Source: Polytrichum commune | Taxonomy: Eukaryota > Streptophyta > Polytrichopsida > Polytrichales > Polytrichaceae | DNA length: 64,000 nucleotides | Direction: 5' to 3' | Assembly (NCBI GenBank): GCA_950295325.1 | Contig: OX485808.1 | Coordinates: forward strand, 7,628,501-7,692,500 | In this document: piece by piece, positions 1-11,730 of the stretch | Position numbering within the stretch: position 1 is the first letter of the stretch | Layout of the letters: the number at the start of each line of letters is the position of its first letter | Notes under the pieces: model-generated | Database searches by the model: none | Seen by the model: the letters and a program-made list of their open reading frames with translations, nothing else | What the model was told of the DNA's origin: nothing | Translations under genes and position numbers: made by a program

Positions 1-723
1 AACACAAAAATCCTCAAAATCGATATCTTTTTCCTTTTGTAACCTATGCCGCTCTAACCAAAATAAGATTTGCCTACACCTGTGGAGAGGTCGTCTATCC
101 AATTGACGATTACTATTCTTGAAGGGATGATAGAAGCACGTTATGTGTAGATTGACTGCAAGACAATTATTGAGGGAATGATAACCAATGTGGGTCACAC
201 TAAATCGAATGTTTGTAGATCCCATCATTCAAATGAACATTGCATCCAACTTGTGTGAGTATCTCTCGCGAATTTCGCAACAAGCTAGAAAGCATTTCGC
301 CATCAAATTATCGGATTTTCCACCGAGTCATTCGAATGGAAGTATGATATGATAAGCATGCATTCCCACGAGTTCTTAACAATGAGTAACTTATTATCCC
401 CGTATTTGAGGCCGCCTTCGAGACCCATTTGCTCGATGAACTACCGAGCGGCCTTAATTTAGTCTCATTTTGATCATGCATGGTACGAGTGAAGGGATGT
501 GGTTCACCGCATCCCTCTCATGAGGCTTTGTACAACATCACTAGCTAGAAGCGGTTCTTTGGAATACTTGACAAAAGTCAAGTCAAATAGCCGATTGGAG
601 GGTGCCACGGATGCTTAATAAGACAGCCATATTGGCTCCTTTGTGGGTTCTTTATTGTAAAAAGTGGCCGTGCACATCAAATATCTAACGATTACATCAA
701 CTAATAAGTTATGTATGACTTTG
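1..723. other. No recognisable gene
   Basis: Mixed-composition plant spacer with stops in all frames. I see no domain, terminal repeat or RNA gene here. Confidence 0.4.
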
Positions 724-1120
724 GGCATGTCTTGTGACCACGGTGGCACATCGAGGCGATATTTTACTGTTATTTGTTCAGCCGAGTATTCAATATTAGG
801 TTTTCATTCATGAAGATCGCACCCATCATTAGCCGCAATGTCCACATCGGGTAAACACACATATTTAGTAGAGTGAATTGATAAAGCTGTAACATTTTTT
901 TTCTCTGCACAACGATTCTCATATATATATCTATATATATATGTGTGTGTACTTAAAAATCAATAGTACACATTTGAGAGCGTCAAATATATAACAAGGG
1001 TACATGTTATTTAGAAAGTCTTGTGACCACGGCAACACATTAGATTAATATTCGACTGAGTATTCAGAATTAGGTTTTCGTTAATGGAGTTCAAGCGAGA
1101 GCCTATTAGCCACAATATCT
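724..1120. repeat. Diverged direct repeat pair around a TA/GT microsatellite
   Basis: Two diverged copies of a roughly 110-bp segment lie at about 724-843 and 1015-1120. Both run from a 'cttgtgaccacgg' block to a 'ttagccacaat'-like block. Between them, 921-950 is a (TA)n-(TG)n microsatellite. They could be ends of an old element, but no coding remnant lies between them. Confidence 0.55.
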
Positions 1121-1130
1121 AATATTACAC

Positions 1131-1462
1131 TACACTAAATATGATATTTAGTGTTTGATTATATTTAGTGTTGTTACCACCATATCTTGTTCAACACTAA
1201 TTTTCAATTCTTTGATAATTAGTGTTAGACATAAATGCGCCACCACTTTCCCTACCGTCACCTCTCTTCTTTTTTTATCATTGTTAATTTTTTTCATATC
1301 TTTATTAACACTAAATTGATGCATGTAACTTCCACATATTACCATAGTTGATATTTAGTGTCTGAGTTTACATTTGATGTTACTTACTTTCATAGGGTTA
1401 GTGATATTTAGTGTATGCGTTCGTATCTAGTGTATCAAACACTAAATATCATATTTAGTGTA
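1131..1462. mobile_element. Palindromic-ended MITE, family A copy 1
   Basis: Each end carries a ~24-bp terminal inverted repeat beginning TACACTAAATATGATATTTA. Each terminal repeat is itself an almost perfect palindrome (CACTAAATAT/ATATTTAGTG), so each end can form its own hairpin. The interior has no transposase. The same sequence recurs in reverse orientation at 11731-12033. The TA on each side fits a TA-duplicating superfamily, but the TA may belong to the terminal repeat, so the superfamily is open. Confidence 0.75.
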
Positions 1463-1560
1463 ATGGTGTGGCAAAAGACTCGTGTGATATCATTTAAACA
1501 GTGTATGTTGTGGTGCACATGTTAGTACACACATACATATATGTAATCAAAACCGACACC

Positions 1561-1800
1561 AAACTTAAACCCAACATTATGTCTCACAAACCTACCCAAT
1601 TGAGGGTTTCAGTTGTATAACAAAAAAAACATGTTGTTTAAGATATGTGTAGCTTAAATCCAAAATTATGTTTCACAAACCTACACAATTAAGGGTTTAA
1701 GCTATACACCAAAGATACATGTTGTTTAAGATATGTGCATCACTGAACTTAAACCCAACATCAAGTCTCATTGACCTACAACATTTGAGGATTTCAAATG
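1561..1800. repeat. Tandem repeat, about 2.7 units of 85-95 bp
   Basis: Three successive diverged units begin with 'cttaaa(c/t)cca' near 1566, 1651 and 1747. The first two share the block 'acatgttgtttaagatatgtg'-like sequence. No coding potential. Confidence 0.65.
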
Positions 1801-2387
1801 TACAAGATGTGTGTAGGTTTGGGGTACCATGCCTAGTACCTTACATATCATCTTTTTCATGCCCAATCGCTTGAATTCAAGAATACAAAAGTTACTAAGA
1901 ACTTGCCACAAAATTTCATGCAAAGGAACCACAATACCGACCACAATTTCTAAATTACGAACATTGACTAAATTATTTACGATTGATAACAAACTCAAAT
2001 AGGTAGACGACTCCCTGCTCCTGCGGCTCAACATCCACTCTCCTTGTGATGCTTATCTAGTCTAGAGTGGATTCCATATTATTTGGATTGTGAATTCCTT
2101 TAGTCATTAGCAACTTCTAGAAGCCTTGACCAACTTGCTTTTGATAGGTGGACAAGGGGATCTTTGCCTAAATTGACAATCCAAGATGTCATGTGTGAAA
2201 TCATCGTTGGAGATGGATGACACTTGTAGAGGTGCCAAAACAACAAAACTACTATATCATTGATCTTCTTGAATGAAAAGTGGATGAAATACGAGATGCT
2301 TGATCTGCTCCAAACAATCTCTTCATAATTCTTTGCAGACTTCCTCATGCTGCATGTAATAGAGGTGAGTATAATGTTTGAAATGCA
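1801..2387. other. Unassigned spacer
   Basis: Only short frames without recognisable domains, and no clear terminal repeat. Confidence 0.3.
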
Positions 2388-2632
2388 TTACACCGTTTAT
2401 GGTATTTAGTGTCACATACACTATTTGCAAAGGGCCTAGACTAGGTGCCTAGAGGTCTCAAAGTGTCACGTCTGCTAATTGCCAATATGATGTTATTCAT
2501 CAACATAAGTAACTTATTTAAGTGAAGAAGATATTTACACTATGATAGTTAGCGTAGCGCATTGGGATATTTGAGATCAAAGTTTTGCATTTTAGTATGC
2601 AAGGGGAAGGTGTTATTGAGCATACTACTATA

Positions 2633-3294
2633 ATCTCCCGCTTAAGTAAGCACCCGTTTAAGTACGCATCCCGGTTAAGTGCGCAATTTTTTTGACAAAA
2701 ATTAGGGTTCATACATTATTGTTTGAACATGTCATGCAGAGTCATTTGCCACATATGCATGAATTTTTTACCCTTGGCATTCAATGTTAGTTTGTAAATG
2801 TTTTGGTGAAACATCTCAAACAATCGTCGTAGTTCATCATACATATGTCCAGCTTCTGTTTGAACATCAGAGCAAAGCAATTGGTCTTTGATGTCAAGGA
2901 CAATGATGTGTAGGGCTTCAAAGCCTTTGAAGTCGGTAGCACTTTCAAATTCACCAAATGTCTTGATAGGCTGGATTTCTTCATTGATAGGTGGTTCTCC
3001 ATTAATTCACACCGTTTCCAGAATTTCATCAACATCCTCATCATAACAACACCATATTCTTCATTGTTTGCATCATCGAACGCTGCCCGCTTGCTCAACG
3101 CGTTCGGCTTCCTCAACTTTGCAATGATTTCACATTGTTGGGCTTCGATCAAGCGGGTTATCTTAGGTTTCATCCGTTTCTTGTCATGATTCATCGAATC
3201 AAAGGGTTTAGAAAATGATATGAGTAAAGTACGCACGTACCAACTCAATGCGCACCAACGGCTCCAGTTAAAAGCGCGTACTTAAGCGGGAGAT
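2633..3294 (-). mobile_element. pogo/Tigger-like element, internally deleted
   Basis: A perfect 19-bp inverted repeat (ATAATCTCCCGCTTAAGTA) brackets this segment. If the element proper starts with ATCTCCCGC, it is flanked by TA at 2631-2632 and 3295-3296, the target duplication expected of the Tc1/mariner/pogo superfamily. Subterminal copies of 'TTAAGTACGC'-like motifs repeat inside both ends. The interior carries fused N- and C-terminal pieces of a pogo-type transposase, so it is a deletion derivative needing a transposase supplied in trans. Confidence 0.75.
2740..3248 (-). pseudogene. pogo-type (CENP-B/jerky-like) transposase remnant
   Basis: The frame from 3248 reads 153 codons. Residues about 29-50 (ITRLIEAQQCEIIAKL then KPNALSKRA) look like the N-terminal helix-turn-helix of pogo/CENP-B DNA-binding domains. 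The catalytic DDE middle is missing. After about residue 60 an acidic region resembles the C-terminal tail of these proteins, but a neighbouring frame (reading through LLCSDVQTEAG and MYDELRRLFEMF) fits the tail better, so a frameshift lies near 2960. Family assignment is from motif memory; without the DDE core it cannot be catalytic. Confidence 0.55.
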
Positions 3295-3608
3295 TATTGT
3301 AATGGCAAGTGTCATATGTTTATATTTTAAGTATGCAAGAGGAAGACATGCTTGAGCATACTAATGCCAAGCGTCATTTGTGTACACTTTAGTCAACTTG
3401 CAGACCATTGTGTAACATAGGCAACATCTCATAATACTATTGAACATACCTTATGCAAAGATAGTAATGAGTGCACTTAAACGCCAAGTATCATGAGGTG
3501 ACACTTATGATGAAGTTGTTGGTCATTGATGTAATTTAACATACATCTCACAATAATGTAAGTGACACTATTATGCATGTGACTCTAAATACCATAAATG
3601 GTATAGTA

Positions 3609-4059
3609 AAACCAAAATAAGAGATAGGTAAACAATAAAGCCCTTTAAGTGCATGAACGTAATAACAAGCAACCTTGGTCACAACATGCTTTGTCTCATT
3701 GAAAAAGTTAGGCTAATTTAGATTCTTTCAACCTACCTCCGTTACCAACAATGCGTATGTTTGACAAATTTCATTTGACGTTCAACTTCAAATCCAAAAA
3801 GTCACATGATGTTTTCAAAAACAAAATTAAACATAAATTAATATCAATAATTTCTTCTAAAATGTCTCCTCATTGTCACATGCCTAGTGCTACGTGTCAT
3901 TTCATATTTTAACATGTTCATTTATGCGTGGTTTTTTGGTTCAAAAGTCACACTGCATGTCAAATTTAAGTCCTGCGTTTCAATTGATGTGCATTTTATT
4001 TTGGTGCAATTTTTTGCATGCTAAATGTCAATAACCAACAAAAACTTTGTCAAAAACTA
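3609..4059. other. Unassigned AT-rich spacer
   Basis: No domain-bearing frame and no clear terminal repeats. Confidence 0.3.
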
Positions 4060-4432
4060 CACTGAACATGATTTTTAGTGTTGCCCATTTTATTTGTCTT
4101 GTTCAATACTAATTGTAAACTGTGGTGTAGTGTCACCAACACTAAATGTTAACCCCAACGTTATTTGTCATTCCTTGTAATTTTTTAGGGGGATTATAGA
4201 TTTTCAGTGTTGCAATTACTTTCACTTACCAAGTGATTTTTCATCAAATTTTCAGTTATCCATGACAATATTTCATCACTAGTTGTTGACAAGAGAAGGT
4301 AGGGTTTTGGCAAATGGATGAAGTCATCCATCATCCATGACAATATTTGTTCACTTCTTCAAAAGAAGTGTCATCTGAAAAGTTACCGTAGTGACATAAA
4401 ATACCATATGACACTAAATATCATATTTAGTG
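4060..4432 (+). mobile_element. MITE family B copy 1
   Basis: It begins with a diverged CACTGAACATGATTTTTAGTG end and finishes with CACTAAATAT...ATATTTAGTG, the same palindromic terminus as family A. The interior differs from family A but matches 15381-15754 almost end to end, including the block 'gttgttgacaagagaaggta'. No coding capacity. Confidence 0.75.
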
Positions 4433-4599
4433 GAGATGGAGCAAAATCTCTCCCATATGTATGTTTTGTAAGCCAAACTCTCATTAAAGACCCTCTTGTA
4501 TACCCACGTGCTACCGTATAGGCTACATAGAGTTCCCACCCTGAGGATTGAGTCAATATGAAATCAATGTTCATAAAAGGTGTGTGGTCACTCTTCTTG

Positions 4600-4960
4600 A
4601 TTGGACACCTTTATTTGAGTGGTGTATAGCAAGATTTGTTGTTAAGAATGAAAACCAATAAAGCACGTATCATGATGAGATTGGACTATGTGCTCGAACT
4701 ACATACACCCTAATTCTAGGTCCAAAAGTTGACACATTTGCGAGGATCTATGTGATCATTTAAAGGGAAAGAGAATCATCACTTTGACATCTTGTAACTT
4801 TTGTATCTCAACTTCGATGATGAAACTTGAAATGACAACTTCCATTTGTTGCAATGGCTAACATGATGAGACAACCCCTAAGCTATTTGATCTAATGGTC
4901 AAAATAGTTTGTGGAGTTGGAAGCACCCACAAAAAGACCCACAAACATTTTAATCTAGGT
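4600..4960 (+). repeat. Dispersed repeat F4, plus orientation
   Basis: Shares ordered blocks with many places in the window: 'ggacacct...gagtggtgtatagcaag', 'gatgagattggactatgtgctc', 'agggaaagagaatc', 'acttgaaatgacaa' and 'tgtggagttggaagcaccca'. I call this family F4. No coding potential was seen in any copy. One copy is the target of the Harbinger element at 31155-36168. Confidence 0.6.
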
Positions 4961-5014
4961 AATGAATGCAAGGAACCCTACCACAATCTAACATATGTAG
5001 TAAGCAAACCACTT

Positions 5015-5030
5015 CCCCCCCCCCCCCCCC
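5015..5030. repeat. Poly-C run (16 C)
   Basis: Homopolymer run. Its length may be unreliable in the assembly. Confidence 0.8.
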
Positions 5031-5560
5031 AATGAAGCATGACAATAATGAGGTAGACACTGGATGCTTATTATAGCCAATGATAGAGAATATGTGTCCA
5101 TTATCTCATCAATTACAAGAGGTAATGTGCCTCTTGTGTGTTATTATGATAAGACACATTACCTTTCTAAAAGTGATGATTATCTTTGGCATGGACTGAC
5201 CACCACTTCTGATAATGGACACATCGGCAAAATTACTTGGCATGTCCAGTCGCCAGGGCTGGGACGAAACAACCCATACACTGGTTCCTTGGAGCCCAGG
5301 GTTTAGGCATCCAACAAGGAACGAGTGTATTAGTTGGTTTGCCCAAATCAGTCGCCACTATGGATCTGGAGGTTTGTGAATCTGCAGTTCCTTCGCTTCA
5401 CATTGGGAATGGAAGTAAGTCTCATGACTTTAGTAGATGGAACTCCTCGACACAAAAACCAAGCTAATTTTCAGTCAACCTCGAGCTTCGCTTTGCCTAT
5501 AGCCACCACATACATGTCCGTATGGAACTCTACCTAGCTACCTAAAGTGTCAGTAACCGA
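5031..5560. other. Unassigned; short inverted block near 5120-5166
   Basis: A small inverted pair ('aggtaatgtg' at about 5120 and 'cacattacct' at about 5154) can form a short hairpin. Overlapping short frames cross the segment, but none shows a recognisable domain. Confidence 0.3.
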
Positions 5561-5564
5561 AAAT

Positions 5565-7090
5565 GCCTATTGAGCTAGGCAAGGATAAGGCCTTTTAGCC
5601 CTTGTACTTTCAACAGTGCTTTCTGCTAAAGCTTGGATAGACATGTTTTCTTTTGTTTAAATGTGACTTACGGAATCTGGAATTGGTGTGCACGAGGACA
5701 GGTCGCAGTTTGACTGCTTTTGATCGGTTACGTGGATGTTTAAGTTTCAAAGACAAAACTTCGTGCAGTTCCCTGTGGTACGATGACATTGTTCACTTGA
5801 ATGGATTGAAACCGAACTACACTCTTGAGAACTAATTGAGAAGAATTTGAAACTGTCCCATGTACGAATTGATCCTAGCTACTACTAGGATGTTTTGCTA
5901 ATTTTTTTTAAAAAAAAAACAATTCTTGAGCAGGAAGATATGTATACTGAAGTTTGTACTTTCGACTGTATCTTGATCTACCAGCTGGGACATCAATGCT
6001 TTTTAAGGTTTGCTACAAATGCGTTCAAAACACTGGTTGCAATCTGACTCGTTTGATCTTTGTTCATGTCATTTTGAAGAAGAAATCTGTGCAGTTAACC
6101 CTGTACGATGACATTGTTCACTTGAATGGATCAAAACAGATCTGAACCCACGAGAACTAATTGTGAAGAATTTGAACTTGGTCCACGTACGAATCGATCC
6201 TAGCTACTTCTAGGAGCCTGTCTTGCCACACGTAAAGAATTCTTGAGCAGGAAGATATATATACTGGAGTTTGCACTTTTGACTATCCTCAGTCAGCAGG
6301 GATATCGCCACTTTCAAAGTTTTGCTACAAATTTGATAAATGAGAAGGTAGTTGTAATTTGACAAGTTTGATTTTTGTTGATGTCATTGAATTTAATGAG
6401 TTGAAAATTGTACAGTTAACCCTCTTTGGTGAAATTGTTCACAGGAATGGATTGAAACTGAACTACACCCCTGAGAACTAAATGAGAAGAATTTGAAACT
6501 GGCCCATGTACGAATTGATCCTAGCTACTTCTAGGATGTTTTGCTACTTCAAAACAATTCTTGAGCAGGAAGATATGTATACTGAAGTTTGTACTTTCGA
6601 CTGTATCTTGATCTACCAGCTAGGACATCAATGCTTTTTAAGGTTTGCTACAAATGCGTTCAAAACACTGGTTGCAATCTGACTCGTTTGATCTTTGTTC
6701 ATGTCATTTTGAAGAAGAAATCTGTGCAGTTAACCCTGTACGATGACATTGTTCACTTGAATGGATCGAAAGAGATCTGAACCCACGAGAACTAATTGTG
6801 AAGAATTTGAACCTGGTCCACGTACGAATCGATCCTAGCTACTTCTAGGAGCCTGTTTTGCCACTAAAAAAATTCTTGAGCAGGAAGATATATATAGTGG
6901 AAGCTCGTACTTTTGACCGTATCCTCTGTCAGCGGGGATATCACCACTTTCAAAGTTTTGCTACGAATGTGATAAATGAGAGGGTAGTTGTAATTGGACG
7001 CGATTGATTTTTGTTGATGTCATTGAATTTGACGTGTTGAAAACTGTGCAGTTAACTCTCTTCGGTGAAATTGTCCACATGAATGGATGT
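5565..7090 (+). repeat. Tandem array of five ~315-bp units with 635-bp higher-order period
   Basis: Five successive units each contain 'aattcttgagcaggaagata'-, 'gacattgttcacttgaatgg'- and 'gatcctagctacttctagga'-like blocks, in the same order. Units 2 (about 5915-6235) and 4 (about 6550-6870) are nearly identical; the best frame in each differs at only 2 of 63 residues. Units 1, 3 and 5 are more diverged. So a two-unit block of about 635 bp was duplicated after the monomers had diverged. Stops occur in every unit, so it is probably not coding. Minisatellite or decayed repeated exon are both possible. Confidence 0.75.
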
Positions 7091-7369
7091 GGTAAGGAAG
7101 GGAGTGAGGCGAACTTGACTCAATTGGAGATGAATTGAGCTCACACTCAGCTCACAAGAACCAACGCGTAAAAATAATGATGCAAATCTGGTTCATTTAC
7201 AGAAGTGTGAATTCAAAATAATTTGCCTTACACTTCTTGGATAGACTACATGCTGGTCACCATGTTCTTGCATGTTGCCAGAGAGACAACACTCACAAAC
7301 ATCACCTGATAAATTTGTACATGTTTCCCTCTGTAATTAATATCATCTCTAATCAAGTGTCGTATAAGG
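7091..7369. other. Unassigned spacer
   Basis: No supported feature. Confidence 0.25.
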
Positions 7370-7650
7370 TATGCGGCTCTATTATGAACACTTCCAACTC
7401 CATAGAAACTTTGAGTCATCGGGTCATACCTGGAATCGACTCATCCAGTTAGCAATTGTAGATCAAGCAGATTGTCATTTCAATTCTCAGAATCATTGGA
7501 GTCGAGATTCGAATTTGGTTATAAGAGGTCAAAGTGAAGGCTAAACAATCGCATCAGCCCTCCCAATTGCGTTAAATATTGAACCTAGAATGTTAACCAT
7601 ATTTTGAGCGCATAGTATAATCTTATTATAACACGTGTCATTTCAACTTG
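7370..7650 (-). repeat. Dispersed repeat F4, minus orientation
   Basis: Contains in order the complements of F4 blocks: 'acacttccaactccata', 'ttgtcatttcaa', 'ctcccaattgcgtt', 'ttttgagcgcatag' and 'taacacgtgt'. Diverged and noncoding. Confidence 0.5.
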
Positions 7651-9458
7651 ACTATAAGCCTTGGGACAAAAGTGTACACCCCAGAACACAAGGAGCTACA
7701 TGAGCAATATTCAGCCTACAGACACTAATTGCACCAACTTGACTCTTTATATCAAGCTCACAAGAATGACTTTTACATGGAATTTCGAATTTGTTTCATG
7801 TGCAAATCAATCCCATACCAGAGATTCTGCCACTTTCTGTATCCAGGCTACTCAATGTGTTTTCCTACATAGTGGGAAATTAGGTTAACCGTATTCAGAG
7901 TGTCCATCTCATATAAGAATTAAAGAGAGACGACTGGTTGTAGCATCATAAGTAATTTTTTTTATAATGGCAAGAGGTATGGTTGAATCAATCAGCTAGT
8001 GGATGAGCACCACATCTTAAGTCCTACTGTTCTGCATGAGTTTCACTTGAACAAGATTGACTCTGGAGCCCACAACATGGATTGTTTCAAATAGATTTTC
8101 AACCTGACACAAATTATTCAATCTGTACTTTTATCGGAGTACATGGTGCAACTAGTATGCTGTTTTGAAAAATATAATTCTGATCTTTCTGGGATGAAAT
8201 GATAGGCAAGTTTATAGCATGCACATAGTCACGATTTTATAGAAATTAAGCATAGATGACCGTCTTGAAGATAAAGGAAATGGCCTGCAGCATGGACGTG
8301 AATTCAAAAGAGGCACAGGGCAGAAATTCTCAGAGAATTTCTCTTTCAATTCACTGAAACTTTTGTTCTATCCAGAGATGAGTTGTAATCATGTAGCAAT
8401 TTGTCCGTTGTTGGGTTAAGCCAGTTAAGCTAATTCACTATTTTTCCATCTAAACAAAAAATTTAAAGTTGTCGAGACACAAAGTTTCTACAAAAGCAAG
8501 GTAATGGATTCTTATCCAATGTGCGAGGTTTACATCCATTTGCGCAGAGTGAAGGGTGAAATGAGGAGCGAGCATGTTGATTCAGTTACGTGTTCTGTAG
8601 GAGTTAGTATCCCCTTGCTAGTTTGTGGCTCGGAGGCCTCGATTTGATCAAACTCTAGAATATATAAAGAAGAAATAGTGAAGAATTGATAAACATACAG
8701 TCTATATCAAACCAGAATATCATAAATCAAGCTGAAATCAAGGTCACACATTGAGAGAAGTAGATTTAGATACATGTCCCGACTTGCAAATATAGACATG
8801 ATGCCAGATTACACATTTTTACTCATCCTTGCAATTACTGAAACCTCAAGAATCGATTTTTATTTCATGAGAATTTCTAAGGTTTCTTGCTTAAATTACT
8901 ACATTACGAGTTCATGCAAAAGTCGTATATAGTCCTCTATAGGTTTAACAAGTGTGCATGGATTTAACATTCAACACATACAATTGAGCTGGATATCTCT
9001 ACACATACTTTGCACTCACTTAACATTACCTTGCGTAGCCTTTTAAGGAACTTAGATTTGGATTTCTAACGATGCCTGTGTAAGTGGAATTAGGAAAGTG
9101 CAGAGTAGACTTACAGGTGGTCAGATATTGTAGAAGGCTTCCAAGGAAACCCCTCCGATTTAAGATTGGCGTTTGATGCTTTCACACTCAATCTGTATAT
9201 AAACTTGGAGCTCTCAATCATGATTCAAAATCTTATGTTTTGAAAATTTTCAGTACACTCAGTATAAAGTCTAGACATATTCCTCAGATATGGATGATAT
9301 AAAATTTTGATAGAAGCTTCTTGTGAGCTCAGCCTTGACAGGGAAGACGTCCCAAGATTTTCCTTTTCTTGATTCCCATGAAGTCATTGACGACACTAAC
9401 TGGAAATGTGGGTCGAACATGTAGACTCCAGAATGCATCTTTATCCAGTGTGATAGAC

Positions 9459-9461
<3 letters not shown>
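7651..9461. other. Long stretch without a recognised gene
   Basis: Unique-looking AT-rich DNA. The longest frames are short and show no domain, and I saw no terminal repeat. It could be intergenic or an intron of a gene whose exons are outside the window; nothing in the sequence decides. Confidence 0.3.
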
Positions 9462-9513
<52 letters not shown>

Positions 9514-9521
9514 TATATATA
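9462..9521. repeat. (TC)24 then (AT)n microsatellite
   Basis: Uninterrupted TC dinucleotides from 9462 to 9509, followed by a short AT run. Likely length-polymorphic. Confidence 0.9.
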
Positions 9522-11136
9522 TAAAAGTATGTATAGTAATCTAAACCAATACATGGAACTGTGTACAGAAAACTCCAACAACAACACGGATAGCGGTCTT
9601 ACAAAGAGTTCAGGTCTCCAGATATTGGTAATGAATCCCCAGTAACACTGGAAGAATCAAATTCACTGAGTAGATTTATTTCGTGCACGTAGATTTACAG
9701 GTGCTAATCCATATATATAAATGGGGGAGATAGATTGAACAAATTCTGGGACTCTAAATACTTAATGAGGTCAAAAGTCTAATCATTCAAATCCTCTTTG
9801 ATGATTGTGATGAAACCAAGTTTCTGGAAATTAGATAGTTATATGTAAAATCTGTTCTTGCCCAATTAATATGTGAATGGTCAAGGGGATAGCTGAAGGG
9901 TTTCAAGGAAAAAAACCAAGAGAGAAGATATCTTAGAGGGCACTCTTTTTCACGGTTACTACACTAATTTTGGTCAACAGTGTGGGCAGATGTATGGGAG
10001 ATGTATAGTGTGACTTACCCTGGGCAGCCCTTTAGTGTGGCAGATAGTAAGTTAAGTTATACACCATCACACATGAAAATAATGTGATATACTAGTTACA
10101 CTTGTAATGCTCCCGTGAGATACCCACTTGCTTCCTCTAGGTTGGAAACTCGAGAGGCTGTCCAATGCACATGACTATTTGCAATTCAATGGAGATAGTT
10201 TAACCTATAATGCAGACCTCTGATGTGAAAGATTGGGGGTTAATAAATAGTGTGCACTCACATTATTATCCCTAATTTTCTTAGTGTAGAAATTAGCTCA
10301 ATACAGTAGTGTGACCCACAGTTTTGGTTAAAATCGATGTGGGAATGTAGGAATGCCTGTGGCAGAAATTGAGGGGAAGATAAACAATTTTTGGTTGGAA
10401 AAGGGAGCTCTCTACATTACCTGTTTGCCACTCATCTTATGTCTGCTTCAGTTCACGTAACTTAGCTATTCAGACAAAAACCGCTTTCTTCCACTCAATT
10501 TCGACCCTCCTAATTAATCTCGGTCACCCATATGGAAGCACAGTGGATAAAAGTCTCTTGAATTGTGCGCCTTTGCAGAATCATGCAATAAATTAAGTCG
10601 TGCATGGATGTCTTCATTCACCTTTCAAAAACTGCATATATGTACAAGCTGTTCCAGCACTTCATAAGCTAGGCTGAGGAGCGGAGTAGATTTCTATATG
10701 GAGCCTGGAAATTTATGGCCCTGGGTTCACTTGAAGACATACTTTCTGGTAATTTATGTGGACCTCTGTTGTGTGCTGGGGACAGGGGGGGCAGTGGATA
10801 TAATGAGAGGCACTGCTCTCACATGAATAGCCAGACAAATTAACTTATCAAGTACTGCGTCAAAAGTCGAAGGTTGATCATTGATGCAAGGTTTGGTCTG
10901 TAAGCTTTTTCTCTTGTTCAAGTTTCATGACATAAATATTTTGTCTCCTTAGAGTATTTTGATTCCTAGAGGTTTGTTGTTCATTACTTCCTGAGCCACG
11001 TGTAGACAATATTGAGTGTGGGTAACTAGTGCATAGAGATTTGTTGGTTAGCTATATTTTTGGAGTCCAGAGGTTTAAGTACGCAGCTGAGCACCTGATT
11101 CGGGAAGTTGGAAAATTTGGTAGAACGATTCTACTG
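9522..11136. other. Long stretch without a recognised gene
   Basis: No supported coding region. A short G-rich run sits near 10785-10792. The 67-codon frame from 11029 runs into the repeat that follows and is not taken as a gene. Confidence 0.3.
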
Positions 11137-11357
11137 ATGGGGGAATCTGACTGCTACTTACAGATGAGCCAGTTGAGTTTGAGAATTAACCGGTTCAAGT
11201 TGAAGACTGTAGGAAATTTCCAATCAGTTTAGAGAAATGTATAGAATATACACTAAATCTGTAGGGAAAGCCAAAAGACATCAACATGTAACTGGTTGGA
11301 CTTGGAATCACTTGGATGTCAACCGATTTTGCCTGAAATCTCTCCATTCACTGGAAC
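11137..11357 (+). mobile_element. Family D short element (diverged)
   Basis: Shares the D-family order: 'cagatga(g/a)ccag/ccggttgagtttgag', 'attaaccggttcaag', 'tagaatatac', 'catcaacatgtaac.ggttggacttg' and 'aaatctctcc'. The best-preserved copy is at 52501-52716. The ends are too decayed here to fix the boundaries. Confidence 0.55.
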
Positions 11358-11599
11358 AACTAAAAGCAGATTTAAAGAAACAGCAGTATCAAGAATGAGC
11401 TTGCAGTGAATGTCCTAATTAGTGCAAAGGCAGTTCCAACATCCAACATATTCCTGCTCATCCCACCCATTCTTGTGTGGTATTATATTATTCAGCCTTA
11501 CAAGTTAGTCTAATCTCCAGCACTCCCATCAAATAACATCTACTAAATTTGCTACAATCAAAGTTGAGAAACAAAAGGTTTAAGAGCCTAATATGAAAA

Positions 11600-11695
11600 A
11601 TCTCTTACTCTAGGCACTCCCAATTGCGTAGGAATTTGGAATGGCGTTTATGTTATGAGGACATAAGCCAATCCCATCGTAACATGTTGCATTCA
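11600..11695 (-). repeat. F4 fragment
   Basis: Contains 'actcccaattgcgtaggaatttggaatggcgt' followed by a 'gacataagccaatcccatcgtaaca' block, matching the end of other minus-oriented F4 copies. Confidence 0.4.
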
Positions 11696-11730
11696 TGTTT
11701 GTTCACTACAAGGATAACAGGTCGTTAGCA

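Larger units (their letters stand above)
2388..3608. mobile_element. Non-autonomous element (family C) carrying a nested pogo element
   Basis: The two ends form an imperfect inverted repeat of more than 30 bp: 'ttatggtatttagtgtcaca' near 2397-2416, and its complement 'actctaaataccataa' near 3580-3598. An uninterrupted diverged relative lies at about 22230-22650 in reverse orientation. Removing the nested 662-bp insert leaves about 560 bp of noncoding sequence, so this is a MITE-like element that served as a target site. Confidence 0.6.

Noticed and set aside
1128-1462. CACTA-type transposon because ends read CACTA
   Set aside because: The CACTA word is part of a palindrome, no 3-bp duplication is visible, and TA flanks fit other superfamilies equally well.
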